From assembly GCA_035552155.1 (NCBI GenBank), contig DASZLX010000027.1, positions 28,632 to 92,631 on the forward strand: a stretch of DNA of 64,000 nt. The letters are read 5' to 3'. Each line of letters opens with the position of its first letter. Within the stretch, counting starts at the first letter, position 1. This stretch comes from DASXHY01 sp035552155 (GTDB lineage: Bacteria > Verrucomicrobiota > Verrucomicrobiia > Limisphaerales > DASXHY01). This document shows, in pieces, positions 52,033 to 60,757 of the stretch. The notes under the pieces were generated by a model. The model made no database searches, was not told the DNA's origin, and was given only the letters and a program-made list of their open reading frames with translations. The position numbers were made by a program, and so were the translations under genes.

Positions 52033-54567
52033 TCAAAGTTTCTGGGCAATTTTTTCGACGGAATAGCATTCGATGGCGTCGCCCACCTGGAATTCGCTGA
52101 AGCCCTCGATGCGAATGCCGCACTCCATGCCGGCCCGCACTTCATTGACCTCATCCTGGAACCGGCGCAGGGACTGGGTGATTCCCTCGTAAATGACTTC
52201 CTTGCGGCGGCGTAAACGGACTTTTCCTTTGGCGATGCGGCCAGTGCTGACGATGCAGCCCGCAACCGGCGCGCCCTTGGATAATTCGAAGATCTTCCGG
52301 ACTTCCGCGGAACCGATGATGATTTCCTTGAGAATCGGATCGAGCAGGCCGGCCATGGCTTCCTTCACCTCGTCGATCAACTCGTAAATGATGGCGTAAA
52401 GTTTGATTTGCACACCTTCGTGCTTGGCCTTGTCGGCCACGCCGCTGTCGACGCGCGTGTGAAAACCGAGGATGACCGCGCTCGACGCCGAGGCCAGCGC
52501 GACGTCCGAGTCGGTGATCGTGCCAACGGCGCTGTGGATGATTTCCAGGGTGACTTTGTCCGACTCGATTTTTTTCAGGGCTTCCACGATCGCTTCCACC
52601 GAGCCTTGCGTGTCCGCTTTGACGACCACCTTGAGTGTCTTGCTCTGCTGCGATTGGAGGGTGGCGAACAGGTTTTCGAGTGTCACCTTGCCGCGGGCGG
52701 CTTCGAGGCCCAGCGCCTTGGCTTCCAGCATGCGTTGCTCGGCGAGGTCGCGCGCCGCTTTTTCGTCTTCCACGACACTGAATTCCAAGCCGGCTTCGGG
52801 AACGCCGTTCAAGCCCAGCACTTTCACCGCGACGGAAGGGCCGGCTTCCTTGAGCCGTTTGGCCTCTTCGTTGATGAGCGCGCGAACGCGGCCGTAAAAC
52901 TGGCCGCAGAGAATGACATCGCCGACGCGCAGGGTGCCTTTGCGCACAAGCACGGTGGCGGTGGGGCCGCCGGGTTCCAGGCCGGATTCAATCACGTTGC
53001 CCTTGGCACGGCGGTTGGGATTGGCCTTCAACTCCAGCAGGTCCGCCTGGAGCAAAATCATTTCGATGAGTTTGTCCACGCCCTGTTTCGTCAGCGCGGA
53101 GACATCCACGTAAATCGTATCGCCGCCCCAATCGTCCGGCACGAGGCCTTTGTCCTGCAATTGCTGGCGAACTTTGAGCGGATTGGCGTTCGGGTGGTCG
53201 ATCTTGTTGACGGCCACGAGAATCGGAACTTTCGCCGCCTTGGCATGGCTCAAGGCTTCGAGCGTTTGCGGCATGACGCCATCGTTCGCCGCCACGACCA
53301 GCACGACGATATCCGTGACATTCGCGCCGCGCGCGCGCATGGAACTGAATGCCGCATGGCCGGGCGTGTCGAGAAAAGTAACCTGCGCGAGCTCTTTTTT
53401 CCGCTCGGGATGCGGGAAGGAAATGGTGTAAGCACCAATGTGCTGGGTGATGCCGCCCGCTTCGCCGGCGGCGACGTCGGATTTACGGATGACGTCCAAC
53501 AACGTGGTTTTGCCATGGTCAACGTGACCCATGATGGTCACGACCGGAGCGCGAGGTTTCAGGTCCTCGATCTTATCCTCCATGTCGAGTTCGACCTTCT
53601 TGACCGGGGCGTGGACCACGCCGCCGCCGCGTTCGCGTTTTTCAACTTCAAAGCGGAAACCGTGCAGGGCGCAAACTTTTTGCGCGGTGGCTTCGTCAAT
53701 CGCCTGGTTGACGGTGGCGAAAACGCCCAGTTTCATCAGGTCGCCGATGACGACGAAGGGTTTCTGCTTCATCTGTTCCGCAAGGTCGCGGACGACGATG
53801 GGCGGCTTGATGATGATGACTTTGGCATCCGCCGGTAAAGAGACTTTGGGGCCGGATTCCTTGAATCCCGGACCTTTTTGCGGCGCTTTGGCCCCGGGCA
53901 TGGAAGGACCCGTGGGCGCTGCAGAACCGCCACGAACGCCGCGAATGTCTCCGCGTTTACCGAAATCAGTCCGGCGGTCCGGCGGCTGGTAACGTTGTTG
54001 TTGTTGCGGAGGAAATTTTTGGCCCGGTTTTTCCACCGGCTTCGGGGCCGGCTTTTGCGGCAGTTGAATGAAACCGACTTTCTCGCCCACCTGCGGTTTG
54101 GGAGGTGCTGGCGGAACAATGGGTTTCGGCGGAATAACCGGTGCGGGCGGCGGCGGAGGGGGCGGTTCCACGAAGGCAGCCGCCACGACTGGTTCGGCAA
54201 TATCTTCTTTCCTGGGTTCGACTGGTTCGGGCTCGGCGCCGTTTGTGACGTGGACGGGAGCAGGCGGCTCAGGCGCTACTATTTCGACCGGCGGCGGCGT
54301 TGGTGGGGGCGGGGGAGGAGCAGTGATGACAACGATTTTCTCCTCAATCACGGGTGCTTTGGGTGCTTCCGGCGGCGGAGCATTCAGCCGGGCGGCGATG
54401 TCGGGATGATCTTTAAGGAGCTCGTTTTCGAGGTATTCGGCGCTGATTTTATCGAGCGAACTGGAGGCGACCTTGGCGGCGGTGATGCCCAACGCCTTGG
54501 CTTTGGAGATGATATCTTTGTTCTCCAAACCGAGTTTCTTCGAAATATCGTAAATACGAACGGGCAT
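52033..54567 (-). CDS. infB: Translation initiation factor IF-2
   Basis: The 844-residue GTPase brings initiator tRNA to the ribosome. The N-terminal module (MPVRIYDISKKLGLENKDIISKAKALGI) is followed by a Pro/Ala-rich linker of about 200 residues. The G domain contains the P loop GHVDHGKTTLLDVI (about residue 345), DTPGHAAF and NKIDHPNA. Beta-barrel domains II and IV complete it, with a C-terminal MECGIRIEGFSEFQVGDAIECYS. The linker is richer in proline than in many bacteria. It lies between nusA and rbfA as usual. Confidence 0.97.
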   Translation of the reverse strand: MPVRIYDISKKLGLENKDIISKAKALGITAAKVASSSLDKISAEYLENELLKDHPDIAARLNAPPPEAPKAPVIEEKIVVITAPPPPPPTPPPVEIVAPEPPAPVHVTNGAEPEPVEPRKEDIAEPVVAAAFVEPPPPPPPAPVIPPKPIVPPAPPKPQVGEKVGFIQLPQKPAPKPVEKPGQKFPPQQQQRYQPPDRRTDFGKRGDIRGVRGGSAAPTGPSMPGAKAPQKGPGFKESGPKVSLPADAKVIIIKPPIVVRDLAEQMKQKPFVVIGDLMKLGVFATVNQAIDEATAQKVCALHGFRFEVEKRERGGGVVHAPVKKVELDMEDKIEDLKPRAPVVTIMGHVDHGKTTLLDVIRKSDVAAGEAGGITQHIGAYTISFPHPERKKELAQVTFLDTPGHAAFSSMRARGANVTDIVVLVVAANDGVMPQTLEALSHAKAAKVPILVAVNKIDHPNANPLKVRQQLQDKGLVPDDWGGDTIYVDVSALTKQGVDKLIEMILLQADLLELKANPNRRAKGNVIESGLEPGGPTATVLVRKGTLRVGDVILCGQFYGRVRALINEEAKRLKEAGPSVAVKVLGLNGVPEAGLEFSVVEDEKAARDLAEQRMLEAKALGLEAARGKVTLENLFATLQSQQSKTLKVVVKADTQGSVEAIVEALKKIESDKVTLEIIHSAVGTITDSDVALASASSAVILGFHTRVDSGVADKAKHEGVQIKLYAIIYELIDEVKEAMAGLLDPILKEIIIGSAEVRKIFELSKGAPVAGCIVSTGRIAKGKVRLRRRKEVIYEGITQSLRRFQDEVNEVRAGMECGIRIEGFSEFQVGDAIECYSVEKIAQKL

Positions 54568-54601
54568 AATGTTTTTTCACGGACTGCATAAAGCAGGACG
54601 T

Positions 54602-55888
54602 CTAAGCTGCTGCGGCTGCATCGGAGCCGCCTAATTGAATTTTTTTACGGTCGGCTTCTTCGCGGGCGGCTTTCAAAATTGCCGCCGCCTGATCACCAAT
54701 TTCAGGAATTCCCGCCAGGTCGCTTTCTTCCGCCTGCAATAATTCTTCCAGGCGTCGCAGGCCATTATTTACCAGCACTCCGGCTTGCTCACGAGTGAGT
54801 CCCGGAATGGCGGCCAGCGCTTCGACCGCTTCGGCGACTTTTTCCTCAAAACCCTTCGTCACGACGTGTTCGGCTTCAATGTCCACCTGCCAGCCGGTGA
54901 GCTTGGAGGTGAGCCGCGCGTTCTGGCCGCGCTTGCCGATGGCCAGAGAAAGCTGGTCTTCGCTCGTGATGATGCGGACGCGCTTGCGGGCTTCGTCCAC
55001 TTCAAAATTCTTCAACTTCGCCGGCGACAACGCGTTGGTGATGAACTCCCGCACGTTCGGCGACCAGCGAATGATGTCCACTTTCTCGTTGTTCAATTCG
55101 CGGACGATATTTTTGACGCGTTGCCCGCGCAGGCCCACGCAGGCGCCGACGGGATCCACTTTTTCGTCGCGGGTCCAGACCGCCAGTTTAGTGCGGAAAC
55201 CAGGCTCGCGAGCGATGCCTTTGACTTCAATCGTCCCGTCGCTGATTTCGGAAACTTCCAACTGAAACAGCTTGATGACAAACCGCGGGTCCGCACGGGA
55301 CAGAATAATCTCCGGGCCATGAGGGCCTTGCTCGACGGCCTTCACGTAACAACGAATCCGCTCGCCTACCTGGTATTCCTCGGTGGGCACGCGCTCGCGG
55401 TTGGGCAAAAGTGCCTCGTATTTGCCAAGGTCAACGATAACGTCCGAACGGTCAAATCGGCGGACCGTGCCGCTGATGATGTCACCCACGCGGTCTTTAA
55501 ACTCGGTGAAAATCAACGCCTTCTCCGCGCGGCGGATTTGCTGCATCAGCGCCTGTTTGGCATATTGCGCGGCGATGCGCCCGAACCCGGTGGGCGTCAC
55601 TTCGATTTCAATTTCATCGCCGATTTGGGCCTCCGCCTTGATGCGGCGGGCATCGAAAACGGTGATTTGGTCATGCTTGGAAATGACCTTCTCAGAAACA
55701 ACCAGTTTGGCAAAAGCCCGAATGTCGCCGGTTTTCGGCTCGATGGCCACGCGGAGCTCACGGGCAGGTCCGACGGCTTTTTTTGCAGCTGATAACAAAG
55801 CCTCCTGTACAGCCGACGTAAGGACATCACGGCTGATGCCCTTTTCCTTTTCCCAGTACTCCAAGACGGCTAAAAAGTCGGCGTTCAT
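54602..55888 (-). CDS. nusA: Transcription termination/antitermination factor NusA
   Basis: The 428-residue protein has the NusA N-terminal domain (MNADFLAVLEYWEKEKGISRDVLTSAVQEALLSAAKKAVG), an S1 domain (DIISGTVRRFDRSDVIVDLGKYEALLPNRE), KH1 and KH2 (GACVGLRGQRVKNIVRELNNEKVDIIRW, LAIGKRGQNARLTSKLTGWQVDIEA), and a helical C-terminus with HhH-like repeats (LAAIPGLTREQAGVLVNNGLRRLEELLQAEESDLAGIPEIGDQAAAIL). It heads the operon. rimP, usually upstream, is absent here; the upstream region instead contains an attenuator-like hairpin and a promoter. Confidence 0.96.
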   Translation of the reverse strand: MNADFLAVLEYWEKEKGISRDVLTSAVQEALLSAAKKAVGPARELRVAIEPKTGDIRAFAKLVVSEKVISKHDQITVFDARRIKAEAQIGDEIEIEVTPTGFGRIAAQYAKQALMQQIRRAEKALIFTEFKDRVGDIISGTVRRFDRSDVIVDLGKYEALLPNRERVPTEEYQVGERIRCYVKAVEQGPHGPEIILSRADPRFVIKLFQLEVSEISDGTIEVKGIAREPGFRTKLAVWTRDEKVDPVGACVGLRGQRVKNIVRELNNEKVDIIRWSPNVREFITNALSPAKLKNFEVDEARKRVRIITSEDQLSLAIGKRGQNARLTSKLTGWQVDIEAEHVVTKGFEEKVAEAVEALAAIPGLTREQAGVLVNNGLRRLEELLQAEESDLAGIPEIGDQAAAILKAAREEADRKKIQLGGSDAAAAA

Positions 55889-55922
55889 ATCAGTTTGTCA
55901 AACGGAACGACCCCACGAGGGG

Positions 55923-55958
55923 AACAAAAAAGTCGGCAAGTTTTATCTTTCCGACTTT
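55923..55958 (-). terminator. Intrinsic terminator / attenuator in the nusA leader
   Basis: Read on the minus strand, an 8-bp stem (AAAGTCGG ... CCGACTTT) with a 14-nt loop is followed by six T's. It ends about 35 bases before the nusA ATG and downstream of the promoter, so transcripts would have to read through it to express nusA. Autoregulation of the operon by NusA-dependent termination is a reasonable inference. Confidence 0.65.
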
Positions 55959-56002
55959 GGCGCGCTGGGTGGACCCAGCAAATCATTACCGTTCTATCTG
56001 AA

Positions 56003-56031
56003 ACAATAAGTTTTTTGCACAATCCCGTCAA
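56003..56031 (-). promoter_or_regulatory. Promoter of the nusA operon
   Basis: On the minus strand TTGACG (56026-56031) is followed by exactly 17 bases and TATTGT (56003-56008). The predicted transcript start is around 55996. It produces a leader of about 108 nt ending at the nusA start. Confidence 0.6.
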
Positions 56032-56221
56032 GATGCATTTCCGAGGAGGAACCGCCGGGCGGGCCCTGAGAAAGGCTTTTAAATGAGGAAAGCCGGAAGG
56101 CAGGAAAAGGCGTTTGGCCGGTTCTTGAATTCTGATTTCTTATTATATTTGGTTCCCGACCGGCTTCTTTGGGATCGCGAAATTTTTTGCAATTTACCGT
56201 CAATCGTTCCATTCTCTGGCC

Positions 56222-56596
56222 ATGACACAACCCTTGGCGCTGGTTGTCTACGAGAAATTGCTGCCCGGCACCCAATTGATCAACCGGTTGCAGGATTTGA
56301 ATTACCGCGTCCGGGCTGTGACCGATTCCAATACGCTGGTGGCTTGTGCCCGGCAGGAGAAACCCATGCTGGTGCTGGCCGACCTGGAATCCAGCCGCAA
56401 TGACATCTGCCGGACGATCGCCGAGTTGAAACAGGATGCCGCCACTCAACACATTCCCGTGATCGCGATTGCCCGGGAAGGCGATGCTTCCTTGGTCCGC
56501 GCCGCCCAGGCCGCCGGCGCGACGTTGGTCGCGGGGGAAGCCTCCATTTTGACTCATCTATCGCAATTTCTGGATCAGGCACTGCAGGTGGAGTGA
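56222..56596 (+). CDS. Degenerate response-regulator receiver protein
   Basis: The 124-residue protein has a CheY-like fold (LALVVYEKLLPGTQLINRLQDLNYRVRAVTD, KPMLVLADLESSRNDICRTIAELK, IPVIAIAREGDASLVRAAQAAGATLVAGE). Asp occupies the phosphoacceptor position (ADLES, about residue 54). The usual acidic pair near the N-terminus is replaced (VVYEK), and the conserved Lys is not visible in the last strand. It may be a pseudo-receiver used for protein binding. It is convergent with the hybrid kinase gene, 43 bp away. Confidence 0.75.
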   Translation: MTQPLALVVYEKLLPGTQLINRLQDLNYRVRAVTDSNTLVACARQEKPMLVLADLESSRNDICRTIAELKQDAATQHIPVIAIAREGDASLVRAAQAAGATLVAGEASILTHLSQFLDQALQVE

Positions 56597-56639
56597 GCGG
56601 TCCTGGCGTAAACCAATGGCGCAGGATTCCGATCGAGTT

Positions 56640-58652
56640 TCACCCGAGGCCTCCGCCACCTTGCCGATCATCCAGACTGTGGCGGACCATGTCCAAAAGC
56701 ACGTGCGGACGAAACGGTTTTTGCAGTGAATTCTGCCCTTCGCGCAACCTAAGCTCTCTATCGGCCATTTCGGCGCTGCTATAAGCGGTGGTGAAAATCA
56801 CTTTAAGTTGCGGATCATCGAATTGCAGGTGGCGGGCCAATTCCAAGCCGTTCGTGTTCCCGGGCATTATCAAATCAGTCACCAGCAGGGCCACTTCGCC
56901 GCAATGCTTCTGCCATAAGGTCAAGGCTTCGACACCGTTGCCCGCTTTCAAAACCCGATAATTGTGCCCCTCCAGTATTTGTCCGATCAAAAGCTGTACA
57001 GAAGGGTCATCCTCTACCACCAGAATAGTTTCGCCCTGTCCGCGGCAATTCGATGGTGCCGCAGCTTCTTTCAATTTGGGACAGGCGGCTTTGCTGGCCG
57101 GAAGAAATATTTGAAACGTCGATCCAAGGCCCGGCTCGCTCTGGACCTTGATCCAGCCTCGATGTTGCTTGACGATTCCAAAAACGGTGGCCAGCCCGAG
57201 ACCAGTGCCTTTGCCGGGTTCTTTCGTGGTAAAAAACGGTTCGAAAAGGCGCTGGAGCACCTCCGGCCCCATGCCAATGCCGGTATCAGTGACGCTCAGC
57301 CAGACATGGTGTCCGGGCGTGGCGCCTGAATGCAGGCGCGCCGTGTTTTCGTCCACCACTTGTTCTCCGGTTTCAATCCGGATCTGGCCACCGTTCGGCA
57401 TGGCGTCGCGGGCATTCACGGCGAGGTTCATGAGCACTTGATCCAGCATTCCCGGATCGGCGCGCGTGACGAGGCAGGTTGGAGCAAGCCGCATCAACAA
57501 GTTCACGTCTTCCCCAATCATGCGCCGAAGCATTTTTGCAAGGCTGGCCACTGATTCGTTCACGTCAAGGTCGCAGATCTGCATCACCTGTCGACGGCTA
57601 AACAGCAGCAATTGGCGGGTCAAGTTCGCGGCGCGCTCCGCATATCCCCGAATCTGCTGCAACCCGTCCCGGACTGCCTCGGGGATGCCTTCGGTTGACA
57701 CGAGAGTCTCGGCGTGGAGCATCGTGGCCGCCAGGATGTTGTTGAAATCGTGGGCCACGCCTCCCGCAAGTTGGCCAATCGCCTCCATCTTCTGTGCTTG
57801 CCGAAATTGTTCTTCGAGTTTTTTTCGCTCGGTGATGTCCTGCGCCGCCCCCACAAAATGCGTGACCTCGCCGGAGAGGTTTTGCACGGGAAATCCACGA
57901 TCCGATATCCAGCGCACACTCTCGTCGGGCCGAACTATGCGGTACTCGTGCGAGAACGGCCGCCCCTGTTTTTTGCACTCGAGAACCTCCAACACCCGCT
58001 GCCGGTCGTCTTCATGGATCGCCTCAATGAACGATCTGGAATTTTCGCGAAGACTTTCTACCGGGCGGCCCCAAATTCTCTCGTAACCGGAACTGATATA
58101 ACTTACCTCGTTGGTGGCGGGATCGGTCATCCAAAAGACTTCATCAATCGTCTCGCTGATGAGTTTCAAGCGGTCATTGCTCTCGCCCAGGGCCTTTTCG
58201 GCCTGCTTTCGAGCTGTAATATCCTTGCCGATACTGGCAGTCCCGATCACCTGCCCCTTGGCGCACCGCAGCACGGTATTGTCCCATCTGACAACGCGCC
58301 GTTCACCGGACTTGGTGAGGATTTCGTTTTCGTGATGCCAGGCGTCTGGCATGTCATCCAGCAGTTTGGCGAAAACCGTTCTTAGGTCCTTCGCGTCCGG
58401 CGGTATGAACAACTCGAACCAGTCGCGTCCAATGACCTCCTGACGGTCCCATCCAGTTATCTGTAATAGGTAGTCGTTGCAGTAGGTGACTCGGGCGTTT
58501 CGATCCAGCATCATCGACATCAATTGAATGCGCTCCATCATATCGCTGAAGCGCCGCTCGCTTTCGCGCAAAGCAGCCTCCGCGCGATTGCGATACGCGA
58601 TTTCCCTGAGCAAGAGCTCGTTTCCGTTCGTTGATTCAATCTTCGTTTTCAT
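56640..58652 (-). CDS. PAS-domain hybrid sensor histidine kinase
   Basis: The 670-residue protein has no membrane helix and is likely cytoplasmic. Two PAS domains (about residues 34-150 and 155-280; PEVTYCN-like ARVTYCNDYLLQITGWDRQEVIG and TDPATNEVSYISSGYERIWG) are followed by the dimerisation helix with the phospho-His in GGVAHDFNNILAATMLHAETL, and by the ATPase region (LVMNLAVNARDAMPNGG N box; DTGIGMGPEVLQRLFEPFFTTKEPGKGTGLGL G boxes). A C-terminal receiver shows VVEDDPSVQLLI, LLVTDLIMPG (acceptor Asp) and LQKPF. Autophosphorylation and phosphotransfer within one protein are expected. The neighbouring degenerate receiver is a possible partner. Confidence 0.93.
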   Translation of the reverse strand: MKTKIESTNGNELLLREIAYRNRAEAALRESERRFSDMMERIQLMSMMLDRNARVTYCNDYLLQITGWDRQEVIGRDWFELFIPPDAKDLRTVFAKLLDDMPDAWHHENEILTKSGERRVVRWDNTVLRCAKGQVIGTASIGKDITARKQAEKALGESNDRLKLISETIDEVFWMTDPATNEVSYISSGYERIWGRPVESLRENSRSFIEAIHEDDRQRVLEVLECKKQGRPFSHEYRIVRPDESVRWISDRGFPVQNLSGEVTHFVGAAQDITERKKLEEQFRQAQKMEAIGQLAGGVAHDFNNILAATMLHAETLVSTEGIPEAVRDGLQQIRGYAERAANLTRQLLLFSRRQVMQICDLDVNESVASLAKMLRRMIGEDVNLLMRLAPTCLVTRADPGMLDQVLMNLAVNARDAMPNGGQIRIETGEQVVDENTARLHSGATPGHHVWLSVTDTGIGMGPEVLQRLFEPFFTTKEPGKGTGLGLATVFGIVKQHRGWIKVQSEPGLGSTFQIFLPASKAACPKLKEAAAPSNCRGQGETILVVEDDPSVQLLIGQILEGHNYRVLKAGNGVEALTLWQKHCGEVALLVTDLIMPGNTNGLELARHLQFDDPQLKVIFTTAYSSAEMADRELRLREGQNSLQKPFRPHVLLDMVRHSLDDRQGGGGLG

Positions 58653-58698
58653 GATTTTTGCAACACGTTGAAGGAGCCATCCCGCAATCGCTGCCGCC

Positions 58699-58727
58699 GA
58701 AACTATTGGTGACCATTAGAAACTATT
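58699..58727. promoter_or_regulatory. Direct repeats upstream of the histidine kinase
   Basis: GAAACTATT occurs at 58699-58707 and again at 58719-58727, 20 bp apart start to start (two helical turns). They lie 47-75 bp upstream of the kinase start, a plausible place for a regulator dimer. Confidence 0.35.
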
Positions 58728-58975
58728 AAGTATATTTCATACAGGATTGTTGTGGATCGCGCTCTCCATGGATTGCCAAACATAGGACAATTTTTGTTTT
58801 AAATGCAGGTTGCGGGCGGGCGACGCTTTTGAAGTGGCAGAGCAAGCCAGCGATTTCATTGGCGATTTACAATGAGCTTTTCACTGTAAACCGTTGATGG
58901 AAAAAGATTATGATAGAGCAGGAAAATTAACGGAGTCCGGCGTCATTCTTGAGGAGCTATGTGAACAACTTGCGC

Positions 58976-59004
58976 TTGACCTGTGCATTACTCTTTTTTA
59001 TAGT
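58976..59004 (+). promoter_or_regulatory. Promoter of the cspA leader
   Basis: TTGACC (58976-58981), 17 bases, then TATAGT (58999-59004): a near-consensus sigma70 promoter. The start is predicted near 59011, giving a leader of about 109 nt before the cspA ATG. Confidence 0.65.
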
Positions 59005-59045
59005 GCAGCAATAATTGAGGCGTATGCGGCTCCAGATGTAACTGA

Positions 59046-59079
59046 ACACAACGGAAACGTACCCGTTGTGTCTTTTTTT
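59046..59079 (+). terminator. Intrinsic terminator in the cspA leader
   Basis: A perfect 9-bp stem (ACACAACGG / CCGTTGTGT, 8-nt loop) is followed by C and seven T's. It would end transcription about 70 nt after the promoter, 40 nt before the cspA ATG. Either a short RNA is made or cspA is controlled by readthrough, for example at low temperature. Confidence 0.75.
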
Positions 59080-59119
59080 ATTCACCCACGCACCCGGCTC
59101 GATTTGTCAGGAGAGAACT

Positions 59120-59329
59120 ATGGCCAGCGGCAAAGTAAAGTGGTTCGACAATAAACATGGCTTCGGTTTTATAACCCAGGAAACCGGCCAGGATGTTTTT
59201 GTCCACTATAGCGCCATTCAAGGCGACGGCTTCAGGACGTTGAACGAGGGGGACGAAGTTGATTTCGACATCGTCACCAGCGAAAAAGGTCTCAAGGCCG
59301 AAAACGTCAAGCGCGCTCACGCGTCCTAA
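59120..59329 (+). CDS. Cold shock protein
   Basis: The 69-residue single-domain protein has the RNA-binding motifs GKVKWFDNKHGFGFI (RNP1) and DVFVHYSAI (RNP2) of CspA-like chaperones that melt RNA structure in the cold. A ribosome binding site AGGAG precedes the ATG at about 59109. The longer frame upstream overlaps the leader and lacks support. The gene is expressed from its own promoter through a leader that holds a terminator. Confidence 0.95.
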   Translation: MASGKVKWFDNKHGFGFITQETGQDVFVHYSAIQGDGFRTLNEGDEVDFDIVTSEKGLKAENVKRAHAS

Positions 59330-59401
59330 GCAAGCGTCCCATCGGCAAAGCTGCTGGTGTTTTGATTCGCTATACGGGCGGGTGTCGGCTAATTTCCTGT
59401 C

Positions 59402-60634
59402 ATGCCGGAAATGCCGAGTTTCATCGAAAGCCTTTACGTCCACGTGCCGTTTTGCGCGCAAAAATGCGCGTACTGCGCCTTCTATTCCGAGGCTTCCAGC
59501 GGCGAATTGATCCAGCGCTACACCGACGCCCTGGTTCGGGAATTGGAACTCGTCGCCTCCGATCTGAAACCGCGCACAATTTTTTTCGGCGGCGGCACGC
59601 CTTCCATTTTGAACCTCAAACAATGGGAAAAAATTCTTCGAACGATGGAGCGGTTGCAGTTGCTCGGCGCGCAGGAATTTACCGTGGAATGCAATCCCGC
59701 CACGGTCTCGCTCGATAAGGCGAAATTGCTCCGGTCGTTCGGCGTGAACCGCGTGTCGATGGGCGTGCAATCGCTCGATGAGGCGTTGCTGGATCGACTG
59801 GGGCGCATTCACAGCCGCGAAATGGTTTTCAAATCGTTCGATATTTTGCGCTCGGCGGGTTTCAACAATCTTAATATCGACCTGATGTTCGCCATCCCCG
59901 GTCAGACCATGGAAATCTGGCGGGCGACGCTCGCCGAGGCAATCGCTTTGGGCAGCGAGCACCTTTCCAGTTATGAGGTCATTTACGAGGAGGACACGCC
60001 GCTCTTTGCCCAACTCCAAGCTGGGGAATTTGACCTCGATGAAGACCTGGCCTGCGACATGTATGAGGAACTGGTCGAACGCGCTGCGGACGCCGGTTTT
60101 CAGCAATATGAAGTGGCAAATTTTGCGCGTAATCAACGGGCAAATGACGAACGCCAAATGACAAACGGAGAATCAAGGGGTCAAGGAAACAGCCATTCCT
60201 CATTCCTCATTCCTCATTCCGAAACGCCGGCATTCGCCTGTAAGCATAATGTGAATTACTGGCGCGGCGGCGCCTTTCACGGACTCGGCCCGAGCGCGAC
60301 CGGTTACGTGCGCGGTGTGCGGACGAAAAATTGGTCGAACACGCAGATGTATTGCGAGCAATTGGAAAAGGGGAAACGCGCGATTGAATCGCGCGAGGAA
60401 CTGCCGCCACTGTCGCGCGCGGGCGAAACCGCCGCCTTCGGCTTGCGCATGGTGGCCGGTTGGCCGTTTGAGGATTTTCAGGTCGCGACCGGGCACGATT
60501 TGCGCCGGGAGTGGGCGGTGGAAATGAAACAACTGGCGGATCGCGGCTGGGGCCGGATAGGGCGCGAGGGTTTCCAACTGACCCCGCAAGGCTTGCGTTT
60601 TGCGGACGCCGCCGCGGAAATGTTTTTGCGATGA
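59402..60634 (+). CDS. hemW: Radical SAM heme chaperone HemW-like protein
   Basis: The 410-residue protein has the radical SAM 4Fe-4S motif CAQKCAYCAF near residue 18, IFFGGGTPSIL, TVECNPATV, GVNRVSMGVQSLDEALLDRLGRIHS, and the HemW C-terminal domain. It resembles oxygen-independent coproporphyrinogen oxidase but lacks its N-terminal extension. HemW inserts or carries heme rather than acting on porphyrins. Residues about 244-277 are an insertion (NQRANDERQMTNGESRGQGN...SSFLIPHSE) encoded by intergenic repeat sequence, including CATTCCT units at 60194-60220. Confidence 0.92.
   Translation: MPEMPSFIESLYVHVPFCAQKCAYCAFYSEASSGELIQRYTDALVRELELVASDLKPRTIFFGGGTPSILNLKQWEKILRTMERLQLLGAQEFTVECNPATVSLDKAKLLRSFGVNRVSMGVQSLDEALLDRLGRIHSREMVFKSFDILRSAGFNNLNIDLMFAIPGQTMEIWRATLAEAIALGSEHLSSYEVIYEEDTPLFAQLQAGEFDLDEDLACDMYEELVERAADAGFQQYEVANFARNQRANDERQMTNGESRGQGNSHSSFLIPHSETPAFACKHNVNYWRGGAFHGLGPSATGYVRGVRTKNWSNTQMYCEQLEKGKRAIESREELPPLSRAGETAAFGLRMVAGWPFEDFQVATGHDLRREWAVEMKQLADRGWGRIGREGFQLTPQGLRFADAAAEMFLR
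60194..60220. repeat. CATTCCT 7-bp tandem repeat in hemW
   Basis: Three full and one near-complete CATTCCT units lie at 60194-60200, 60201-60207, 60208-60214 and 60215-60220. They are read in frame as part of the insertion in hemW. Degenerate AATGACGAACGCCAAATGAC units precede them at about 60143-60162. Confidence 0.8.
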
Positions 60635-60757
60635 AAAAAGGGCGGGGCGCATATGCCGGATGCGACGTTTAGCTTCCGGGCGGCAAAGGCGCGCCGGAAA
60701 ACCGGGCCCGCTGGCAGCAATTCCGCGCGAGCCGGCACGAGCGCGACCCGCGCGAAT

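Larger units (their letters stand above)
55889..56221. other. nusA leader and spacer to the receiver gene
   Basis: This 333-bp gap holds the nusA promoter and attenuator (separate entries). On the minus strand there is also a GCTGGGT-cc-ACCCAGC hairpin at about 55965-55980 that could form an anti-terminator or structural element. From about 56070 to 56221 there is no recognised feature. Confidence 0.55.

Noticed and set aside
58894..59154. 86-residue frame overlapping the cspA leader
   Set aside because: It spans the promoter, terminator and start of cspA, and its composition is not protein-like.
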